Assembly (NCBI GenBank): GCA_002499405.1
Contig: DALH01000022.1
Coordinates: 1 to 16,686 of the forward strand
Origin: Candidatus Micrarchaeota archaeon UBA95
Lineage (GTDB): Archaea > Micrarchaeota > Micrarchaeia > Norongarragalinales > Norongarragalinaceae
Reading direction: 5' to 3'
Length of the DNA: 16,686 nt
Position 1 is the first letter of the stretch; every line of letters starts with the position of its first letter. Under the pieces are notes generated by a model that saw only the letters and a list, made by a program, of their open reading frames with translations, was not told the DNA's origin and made no database searches. Below are positions 1-5,858 of this stretch, one piece after another. The position numbers and the translations under genes are program-made.

Positions 1-134
1 TGGTCCAACTCGTAGGAATAGTGCTGGTTGGAGTGGACCACGAAGTAGTCCGCTCCCCGCGCCTCGAGTTCGCGGATAACGGGTGAGAGCTTGATTATTT
101 CCGGCCTCGTGCCGAGCACAACTGCAATCCTCAC
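1..134 (-). CDS. wecB: UDP-N-acetylglucosamine 2-epimerase (non-hydrolysing), N-terminal fragment
   Basis: The 44 visible residues contain GTRPEIIKLSPVI, the hallmark N-terminal motif of the WecB/MnaA family, which interconverts UDP-GlcNAc and UDP-ManNAc. They are followed by HSNQHYSYELD, which fits the family's HTGQHY-type segment. The gene runs off the left edge, so most of an expected protein of about 350-380 aa is missing. The start is a GTG at 132-134, with AGGTG about 7 bases upstream on the minus strand as a good archaeal Shine-Dalgarno match. It is transcribed divergently from the glycosyltransferase at 226. This placement suggests that UDP-ManNAc supply belongs to the same surface-glycan locus. 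Family assignment is firm from the motif; the exact nucleotide-sugar substrate is inferred. Confidence 0.88.
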   Translation of the reverse strand, partial: MRIAVVLGTRPEIIKLSPVIRELEARGADYFVVHSNQHYSYELD

Positions 135-225
135 TTTAAACACCTTTTAAACGTTCAAGAGTTTATTTTAGTGGATATACTTTGGTATTGAACTCTTAAA
201 AACCATTCAAGTAGGGAAAACAACG
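135..225. promoter_or_regulatory. Divergent intergenic promoter region between wecB and the glycosyltransferase
   Basis: This 91-base AT-rich gap separates two divergently transcribed genes. On the plus strand, CTTAAAAACC at about 195-204 is a TATA-like box centred some 27 bases before the ATG at 226, which would give a transcript with almost no leader. On the minus strand, TAAAATAAAC (161-170 read in reverse) is the best TATA-like candidate for wecB. These are pattern matches only; no transcription start is known. Confidence 0.45.
157..197. repeat. Imperfect inverted repeat in the divergent promoter
   Basis: AAGAGTT at 157-163 is matched by AACTCTT at 191-197, and the similarity extends by scattered matches on both sides. 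The arms bracket about 27 bases that include GGATATAC. It lies between the two candidate promoters, so it could be an operator for a dimeric regulator. A 7-base arm can also arise by chance in AT-rich DNA. Confidence 0.25.
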
Positions 226-1290
226 ATGAAAATACTTTTGTTCAACTGCGGGCCTTTTGCGAGCACGATGGGAGGAGCCACGCGGATGAAGAACTTATTC
301 CTCGGCCGCGGGCTGGACATAACCTGGGCCGACCCCGTGTACTACGAGAACTACGTTGAAGAACTGGAGCCGGCGAAAGCGAAGGGAGTGCGCGTCGTGC
401 CCGGCTTCAAGTCAACGCCCAACCGCCTCGCGGAGTGGTTGCAACGCGAAAAACATTTTTTGAAGGTCGCAAAGGAAAACCCGTGCGACGCCGCGATTTT
501 CTGCAACGCTTGGGGGACGCGGCGCGCCCGCAAGTGGCTGAAAAGAAAGGGCGTACCCGTGGTAATGGATTACAGCGACTTGATGCACGCATTCCACTCG
601 GGCTTCAAGCGCGTGCTTTTGGGAAAGGCGTATGGGGAGGCGTTGAAAGAGGCAGACCTCGTCGTGACAACGGCGCGCGCCTTGGAGGAGGAGGCGCACA
701 AATTCAATTCCAACGTGCGCCTCATTTCGAACGGGGTCAAGCGCTCTTTTTACGCGAAAGCGAAGAAGAAGCGGCTCAAGCACCCCAACGCGGGTTTCGT
801 GGGCGCGTTCGGGGAATGGGTGGAATTGGAGAAAATCGTTGAGGCGGCGCGCCTCCTCCCGAAAACCTTTTTTTACCTCGTGGGAGACGGCCCGAAAAAA
901 ATCGGGGACGCGCCGAAGAATGTGGTTTTGACTGGGCGCGTGACTCACGCCGAGGCCCGCGATTACGCGGCGGGGTTTGACGTGGGCTTGATTCCGTTCG
1001 CGAAAAACGAGTTAACTGACGCGGTGTGCCCCATCAAGTTGTTTGAGTACTGGGCGCTCGGCAAACCCGTGGTTGCGTCGCACGTGAACGAGGTGAAGAG
1101 GATAGCGGGCAACGCCGTGTTATACGCTTCAACGCCTGAGGACTGGGCGCACACCATAGATGAAGTGCTCAAAGACAAGAAACTCGCCAGGCTGCTCGGC
1201 CAGGAAGGGCGGAAAACGGTTCGCGAATACGACTGGCGCGCCCTGGGAAAGCAATACGTTGAGGAATTGGAGGGCTTGGTTGCAAAATGA
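226..1290 (+). CDS. GT-B glycosyltransferase (family 4-like)
   Basis: This 354-residue protein has the layout of a retaining GT-B glycosyltransferase. The N-terminal Rossmann-like half begins MKILLFNCGPF and contains a GGATRMKNL segment near the start. The C-terminal half carries GDGP at residues 220-223 and the donor-binding signature CPIKLFEYWALGKPVVAS at about 268-285, with E274 as the conserved glutamate of the E-x7-E region. There is no signal peptide or clear membrane helix, so it should act at the cytosolic face, adding a sugar to a lipid-linked acceptor. Its stop overlaps the start of the deacetylase gene (ATGA), and it heads a three-gene operon with the deacetylase and the FemAB-like gene. 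Donor and acceptor cannot be read from the sequence. Confidence 0.85.
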   Translation: MKILLFNCGPFASTMGGATRMKNLFLGRGLDITWADPVYYENYVEELEPAKAKGVRVVPGFKSTPNRLAEWLQREKHFLKVAKENPCDAAIFCNAWGTRRARKWLKRKGVPVVMDYSDLMHAFHSGFKRVLLGKAYGEALKEADLVVTTARALEEEAHKFNSNVRLISNGVKRSFYAKAKKKRLKHPNAGFVGAFGEWVELEKIVEAARLLPKTFFYLVGDGPKKIGDAPKNVVLTGRVTHAEARDYAAGFDVGLIPFAKNELTDAVCPIKLFEYWALGKPVVASHVNEVKRIAGNAVLYASTPEDWAHTIDEVLKDKKLARLLGQEGRKTVREYDWRALGKQYVEELEGLVAK

Positions 1291-2165
1291 GGTTCCTGGC
1301 GAAACAATTTTTGAGGGGTTGCGCTTCTGTTGCGGCGCCTCTCTTGTGGAAGAATTACCTGCGGAAGAACAAGCGGGAGTGGCCGGAGGGCGGGGGGTAC
1401 GCCTTGACGATTTCGTTTGACTACGACCATGTGGAAGACGTTTCATTGATTCCCGAACTCTGCGAATTGCTGGACGATTACTCTATTCCGGCGAGCCACG
1501 CGTGCGTTGGAAAATTCGTTGAACACTTCAAGCGCGAACACGCCTTCATCAGGAAACGGGGGGACGAAGCCATAAATCATTCGTACTCGCATCCCGACGG
1601 CCCCCTCAACCCGTTCGAGCGATTCAACGAATTGGGCGCCCAACGCATGGAAGAAGAAGTAATTGACGCGGAGAAGGCGTTTAAAAAGGTCTTCGGAAAA
1701 AAGCCGGCCGGCTTCCGCACCCCGCACTTCGGCAACCTCAACTCGCAACGCATTTACAACATACTGGAAAAAAGGAAATACCTTTACTCTTCTTCCACGA
1801 ATTTGACGACCACGCAGTCGCGCGGCGTCCCCTATCACCCGGGCAAGCGCAATTTCCACGAGCGCGGCGAACCCGCCTACAAATTGCTGGAACTCCCCGT
1901 GTTCTCGTGCCCCGTCCATTACTACCCCGTGTTTGATTCCTGGCACTGCTTTGAAACCCGGGCGCACCACCACCGTAGCGAATTCTTTAACGCGTTCAGG
2001 AAGGCGGTGGGAATTGCCGAGGAATACGGCTCTTACCTAAACCTCTACTTTGACCCGCGCCACGTGGTTGGGGACGCTGACTTTGAAATGATTCTTGACT
2101 TCGCGTCGCGCGCCCGCGCGTGGGTTGCAACGAGCCAGGAAGTCGCGGAGTGGTGGTTGAAGTGA
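1287..2165 (+). CDS. NodB-type polysaccharide deacetylase (CE4-like)
   Basis: This 292-residue protein carries the CE4 deacetylase motifs in order: TISFDYDHVED (residues 41-51, supplying the catalytic and metal aspartates), NHSYSHPD (H98 and H102 as metal ligands), FRTPHFG (R144 region) and, near the C-terminus, LYFDPRHV. Motif 1 has SFDYD in place of the usual TFDDG. The family removes acetyl groups from N-acetylated or O-acetylated sugars using a divalent metal. The first 35 residues are basic and mildly hydrophobic but do not form a convincing signal peptide, so cytosolic action on a lipid-linked precursor is plausible. The ATG overlaps the upstream stop by 4 bases, and GGAGGG lies at 1269-1274. 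The next gene overlaps as GTGA, so the three genes are probably co-translated. Confidence 0.85.
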   Translation: MRFLAKQFLRGCASVAAPLLWKNYLRKNKREWPEGGGYALTISFDYDHVEDVSLIPELCELLDDYSIPASHACVGKFVEHFKREHAFIRKRGDEAINHSYSHPDGPLNPFERFNELGAQRMEEEVIDAEKAFKKVFGKKPAGFRTPHFGNLNSQRIYNILEKRKYLYSSSTNLTTTQSRGVPYHPGKRNFHERGEPAYKLLELPVFSCPVHYYPVFDSWHCFETRAHHHRSEFFNAFRKAVGIAEEYGSYLNLYFDPRHVVGDADFEMILDFASRARAWVATSQEVAEWWLK

Positions 2166-3082
2166 TTGAAAAAGGCGTGCCGCCGGAAGGTTGGAATTCG
2201 CGCCTCGGAAAACACGCAACGATTTACCACACCCGAGAGTATGCGGAGTATTTGGAAAAAGAGGGTTTCAACGTTTGGCATTCCAAAAACGGAAAATTCT
2301 TGTTGTGGTCCAAAAAAGTTTTGTTTGGCTTGATAACTTCTTTTTCCTCGGTTTACGTCCCGCCCCTGGACGCCTCGGAAGCCCGTGAACTCGCACAATT
2401 CTTGAAGGGAAAAAACGCGGTGATAAGCGTTCACCCCCTCGCCGCTGACAACGGTGAACTCGGGAAAGCCGGTTTCAAGAAGAAGGAGTGGGCTACTTTC
2501 CTTCTTGACCTCCGGCGCGGCAAGGAAGAGTTATGGGCGGGCGTGGACAAGGCAACGCGGAAAATCGTTCGGCGCACGCGCGAAAAGGGCGTGGAAGTGC
2601 GAACCGCGGAAAACGAGGAGGATTACGCGGCTTATCACGCCGTAATGAATGAGAATCGCCGCCGCAACAAAGTGAAGGAATACCCGTATTCCCGGGCCTT
2701 TTGGGAACTGTTCAAGGAAGCCGGAATGGGGGAAATATTTGTTGCGGAGTTGGACGGACGCATTCTGGGTGGCTTGACGGCTTCACTTTACAACGATTAC
2801 GTGAACGAGTGGGGCGCCGCCCTCTCAAACAAGGCGCGGGAGGAAAAGATTTACGCGAGCGACGCCGTCCGCTGGGCGGTCATTGAATGGGCTCGCGCAA
2901 AGGGCGCACATTACTACGACTTGACGGGCGTGAACCCCGCGCCGCGCGACGAAAAAGAGAAAGGCATTTACCGCTTCAAGGAGAAGTGGGGCGGCGACTT
3001 CAAGGAATACTGCGAATACTCTACTTCCAATGCCGTTGTTGATTTTGCGCGCAAAATCAAGCACGGTAAACTCCTTGAATGA
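2162..3082 (+). CDS. FemAB/GNAT-fold acyl- or aminoacyltransferase
   Basis: This 306-residue product resembles the FemAB family (tandem GNAT folds). A first half ends near LDLRRGKEELW (about 114). The second half contains MNENRRRNKVKEYPYS, GGLTASLYNDYVNEWGAA and the characteristic terminal segment YDLTGVNP followed by GIYRFKEKWGG. In bacteria, FemAB enzymes transfer amino acids from aminoacyl-tRNA to peptidoglycan precursors; relatives without peptidoglycan act in exopolysaccharide loci with unknown acyl donors. I choose the GTG at 2162, which overlaps the deacetylase stop as GTGA and has GGTGG at 2152-2156. An in-frame ATG at 2120 lies well inside the upstream gene. Following a deacetylase, it may acylate the exposed sugar amine. 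That role is inference; the fold is well supported. Confidence 0.8.
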   Translation: MIEKGVPPEGWNSRLGKHATIYHTREYAEYLEKEGFNVWHSKNGKFLLWSKKVLFGLITSFSSVYVPPLDASEARELAQFLKGKNAVISVHPLAADNGELGKAGFKKKEWATFLLDLRRGKEELWAGVDKATRKIVRRTREKGVEVRTAENEEDYAAYHAVMNENRRRNKVKEYPYSRAFWELFKEAGMGEIFVAELDGRILGGLTASLYNDYVNEWGAALSNKAREEKIYASDAVRWAVIEWARAKGAHYYDLTGVNPAPRDEKEKGIYRFKEKWGGDFKEYCEYSTSNAVVDFARKIKHGKLLE

Positions 3083-3126
3083 ATTTTGAACGCTTTTCGT
3101 CGTGCTTGAAAGCGGCTGTTAAAGCA

Positions 3127-3986
3127 TTATAGTTTGCGCACTACGACTCCATACGTGATGTACCAGTTGTGCGGGAAGAGTTCGTTGCGGTTCGCATACT
3201 GGTTAATCCTTTCCTGAATCAGGTCCCAGCCCTTGTCAATCAGGTAAACCGGCAGGAATATTGATTTGTATAGTTTGCGCTGGGTTTTCAGGCGGTCTTC
3301 TCCGCGTTTTTCATCTTCGGAGGAACTGCTTGATCCTGCCGTACCCGGCCGCAATATTTCAAACAAGTACCTTGGCAGGTAAGACGGATAGAAATAAAGG
3401 ATGGTCGTTCCAAAGCGGTTTATCACCTTGCAGCCGTTCTCAACGAACAAGTCCTCCAGTTCTTTTGGATAAAACGTTCTCGAGAAATGCTGAAACCGGT
3501 ATATCCTGTGGTATACGTCGTGGCCGTCAAAACGCCGGTAGCTGTTGGGCACGGTCGTCAGGAGCACTCCCCCTTTCTTGAGGACTCTGCCTAACTCCTT
3601 AACCGCTTTTTTCGGATTTCTGACGTGTTCCAACACGGTTTTTCCGTGAATGAAGTCAAAATACTCGTCGGGAAAAGGCAGGTTAAGGAAATCGTGGTTG
3701 TAAAATTTGCCTTTCAGACCATAGTATTTGAACAGTTTTTGCTGGTATCAACCGCGTTTTTGCTGAAGTCAACGAGATGCGTTTCCGTTTCCGGGTGGTT
3801 CCTCTTCAGGATCAGGGACAGTCCTCCCTTGCCCGAACCGAATTCCAAAGAGCGTCTCTTGCCCTTTGCAAACTTAATCATTCTTTTAACGTAGGGGTCT
3901 TGTTCGTCGTATTTCCTGAATGCCTCGAATTCGGCGACCGGGTTCATCCGGTATATTGAATCCCACTCTGATTGACTCTTGTTCAT
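3127..3986 (-). pseudogene. SAM-dependent methyltransferase, interrupted by a single-base frameshift
   Basis: Two open frames on the minus strand form one class I methyltransferase. The N-terminal part holds motif I, LEFGSGKGGLSL (about 47-58), and HLVDFSKNAVD. It runs out of frame after DTSKN and stops at about 3714. The C-terminal part reads LNLPFPDEYFDFIHGKTVLEHV, then LKKGGVLLTTVPNSYRRF, both typical post-I and motif II/III segments. Adding one A to the A5 run (T5 on the plus strand, 3736-3740) rejoins the frames as SKKLFKYYGLKGKFYNHD and gives about 286 residues, a normal length. The ATG at 3986 fits the TATA-like box near 4015-4024; an ATG at 3998 is also possible. It could be a true pseudogene, a sequencing error or a frameshifted gene. 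The methyl acceptor is unknown, with a sugar or lipid carrier likely from context. Confidence 0.8.
3736..3740 (-). other. Frameshift point in the methyltransferase (A5 homopolymer)
   Basis: On the minus strand the codons read AGC AAA AAC TGT and soon reach a stop. With a sixth A they read AGC AAA AAA CTG TTC AAA TAC TAT GGT and continue in the frame that encodes the rest of the methyltransferase. The rejoined peptide is sensible on both sides of the site, which places the indel here to within the homopolymer. Confidence 0.75.
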
Positions 3987-4014
3987 AAGGCAGCACATTC
4001 AAATAATCAAGCAA

Positions 4015-4040
4015 CTTTTAAAAGCGCACGACTTATTTAA
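4015..4040. promoter_or_regulatory. Divergent TATA-like boxes between the two methyltransferases
   Basis: CTTTTAAAAG at 4015-4024 is a palindromic TATA-like element about 30 bases before the minus-strand ATG at 3986. CTTATTTAA at 4032-4040 is a plus-strand TATA-like box about 35-40 bases before the ATG at 4075. This pattern supports separate, back-to-back promoters for the two methyltransferase genes and helps choose both start codons. Confidence 0.5.
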
Positions 4041-4074
4041 TGAGGATTGGCTGCGTATTTACATTAAATGTGGG

Positions 4075-4797
4075 ATGGTAACTTTGAAGACCGAGCGCGA
4101 AAACGTTAAGATAATAGGGGGAACCTTTGAGGACTTGAACGCCAACAGCAACCAAACGTTCAACAAGTACGACAAGGAGAGCCGCGAGTGGGTGGTCGGC
4201 AAGTTCCTGTTGCCCGGCAGGCGCATCCTGGACTTGGGGTGCAGCATAGGCGCGTGGGGCGCGTTTTTCCGCAAGAAGGGCTACAAGGAAATTTATGGGG
4301 TGGACATCGCGGAGGACCGGCTGAAAACCGCAGCGAAGCGCGGGTACAAGACCTTCAAAGCGCACGGTACCAAACTGCCTTTCAAGGACGCTTCGTTCGA
4401 TGCCGTGGTTTGCATCGACGTGCTCGTGCACACCATACGCAAGGAGGACCGGCTCAAGACGATTGCCGAAGCAGCGCGCGTGCTGCGCAAGGACGGGGTC
4501 TTCGTTTTCTCGATTGCGAACTTGAAGTACGAGGAGTTGTACGGCAAAGTTAATTTCTATCTCCCAATGGAAAAACGGACCATCGCGGGTTACTGCCGTC
4601 CAATATACTTGAAGGAAGCGATTGAGGCAGCCGAACGCGCTGGGTTGAAGGTGGTTGAGGCGCGCGGAATTCAGTTCATCACGCCCTCCGTTCTCGTCAA
4701 GTTTCCAGCCCTGTTAAAGTTGCTTGACTTCGTTTTTTCGGGGTCGTTTCTTAAGAATTACGCCAGAGTGATTTTCCTGAAAGCCGTAAAGGACTGA
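4075..4797 (+). CDS. Class I SAM-dependent methyltransferase
   Basis: This 240-residue protein has the standard class I methyltransferase order: motif I ILDLGCSIGAWG (residues 51-62), acidic SAM-binding GVDIAEDRL (D77), the LPFKDASFDAVVCIDVLVH segment (about 101-119) and ARVLRKDGVFVFSI. The start is taken as the ATG at 4075, because the frame's upstream extension would cover the promoter shared with the divergent methyltransferase. It is about the size of stand-alone sugar or lipid methyltransferases of the UbiE/Methyltransf_11 type. The neighbours are glycan genes, so a sugar O- or N-methylation role is plausible but not shown. It ends 95 bases before rmlB and is probably a single-gene transcript. 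Confidence 0.8.
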   Translation: MVTLKTERENVKIIGGTFEDLNANSNQTFNKYDKESREWVVGKFLLPGRRILDLGCSIGAWGAFFRKKGYKEIYGVDIAEDRLKTAAKRGYKTFKAHGTKLPFKDASFDAVVCIDVLVHTIRKEDRLKTIAEAARVLRKDGVFVFSIANLKYEELYGKVNFYLPMEKRTIAGYCRPIYLKEAIEAAERAGLKVVEARGIQFITPSVLVKFPALLKLLDFVFSGSFLKNYARVIFLKAVKD

Positions 4798-4842
4798 ACG
4801 CAATGCGCCTTGCGGCTTGGCGCCGACCTAGGAAGCACGAGC

Positions 4843-4858
4843 ATTTAAAGATTTAAAC
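4843..4858 (+). promoter_or_regulatory. TATA-like promoter of the nucleotide-sugar operon
   Basis: ATTTAAAG and ATTTAAAC lie in tandem at about 4843-4858, 35-50 bases before the rmlB ATG at 4893. This spacing suits an archaeal TATA box with a short leader that contains the GGTGGG ribosome-binding site at 4881-4886. It is the only good promoter-like element before the five-gene run 4893-10518. Confidence 0.5.
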
Positions 4859-4892
4859 CAGCGTGAATTAAAGTATTTGTGGTGGGTTGAAA

Positions 4893-5858
4893 ATGAAGTA
4901 CTCCAAAATACTCGTGACCGGCGGGCTCGGTTTCATCGGCAGCCACTTCGTTAGGCGCATCCTGCGCTTGGAAAACGTGGAAATAACGAACTTGGACAAG
5001 AACACTTACGCGGGCAATCCAGAAAACCTGGCGGACGTAGAAAACGACCCGCGATATCGTTGCGTTGAAGGCGACATAGCGGACGTCAAGACAGTTGAAA
5101 GGGCTATGAGCGGTTGCGATGCCGTGGTGAATTTCGCCGCCGAAACGCACGTGGACAACTCGATAGCGTCCGACAACGCCTTCGTTAAGACGAATGTCTT
5201 CGGCACGCACGTGCTCTTGAAGTGCGCGTTGAATGATGGGGTAAAAAAGTTTGTCCAGATATCCACGGACGAGGTTTACGGAAGCGTGAGCAACGGCTTT
5301 TCCACCGAGGAGTCCTTGTTGAATCCGTCCAACCCTTACTCCGCAAGCAAGGCGGCGGCAGAACAATTTTGCTTCGCTTACCACGCAACCTTTGGCTTGC
5401 CCGTCGCAATCACCCGTAGCAGCAACAATTTCGGCCCGAACCAGCACCCAGAAAAACTTATTCCAAAGGTCATCCTTAACGCGCTCGGCAACAAGCCCAT
5501 ACCCGTTTACGGGACGGGAAAAAACGTCAGGGACTGGATTTACGTGGAGGAAAATTGCCGCGCAATAGAACTCGTGCTGGAGAAGGGGGCGCCCGGGCAG
5601 GTTTACAACGTGGCGGGAAACAACGAAAAAAATAATTTGGAAATCGTCCGCAAGATACTTGAAATGACCGGCAAGAGCGAGTCGCTGATAAAATTCGTGG
5701 AGGACCGGAAGGGGCACGACTTCAGGTACGCCTTGGACGGGGCCAAGCTGCGCCGCCTGGGTTTCGAGGCGGACAAGGACTTTAAAACGCAACTCGGGAA
5801 AACAGTGGAATGGTACGAAAAAAACCGTGCTTGGTGCGAAAAATGCAAGACGTTCTAG
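4893..5858 (+). CDS. rmlB: dTDP-glucose 4,6-dehydratase
   Basis: This 321-residue extended short-chain dehydrogenase converts dTDP-glucose to dTDP-4-keto-6-deoxyglucose using bound NAD. It has the nucleotide-binding TGGLGFIGSH (9-18), FAAETHVDNSI, the active-site ISTDEVYG with T125, D126 and E127, YSASK with Y149 and K153, and the RmlB-typical SSNNFGPNQHPEKLIP. The D-E pair after the threonine separates dehydratases from ordinary 4-epimerases. The protein is a little short for the family but complete. I use the ATG at 4893, with GGTGGG seven bases upstream, rather than the in-frame TTG at 4887. It leads the operon, and its end overlaps the next start by 16 bases. The adjacent RmlA domain supplies its substrate. 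Confidence 0.92.
   Translation: MKYSKILVTGGLGFIGSHFVRRILRLENVEITNLDKNTYAGNPENLADVENDPRYRCVEGDIADVKTVERAMSGCDAVVNFAAETHVDNSIASDNAFVKTNVFGTHVLLKCALNDGVKKFVQISTDEVYGSVSNGFSTEESLLNPSNPYSASKAAAEQFCFAYHATFGLPVAITRSSNNFGPNQHPEKLIPKVILNALGNKPIPVYGTGKNVRDWIYVEENCRAIELVLEKGAPGQVYNVAGNNEKNNLEIVRKILEMTGKSESLIKFVEDRKGHDFRYALDGAKLRRLGFEADKDFKTQLGKTVEWYEKNRAWCEKCKTF

Noticed and set aside
412..948. A 178-codon minus-strand open frame inside the glycosyltransferase gene
   Set aside because: No recognisable domains and no promoter or ribosome-binding site; it lies wholly within a well-supported gene. The same applies to similar antisense frames at 963-1430, 1443-1973 and 6431-6988.
2120..2161. Longer FemAB-like start at ATG 2120
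   Set aside because: It would add 14 residues buried in the deacetylase gene; the GTG at 2162 has a GGTGG ribosome-binding site and the 4-base overlap typical of this operon.
3979..4074. Longer N-terminus for the plus-strand methyltransferase
   Set aside because: It would run through the promoter and start of the divergent methyltransferase, and the added residues do not look like part of the fold.
4805..4823. Small GCGCC ... GGCGC stem after the methyltransferase gene, as a terminator
   Set aside because: The stem is only 5 base pairs with a 9-base loop and no T-run; archaeal termination does not usually use such a structure.
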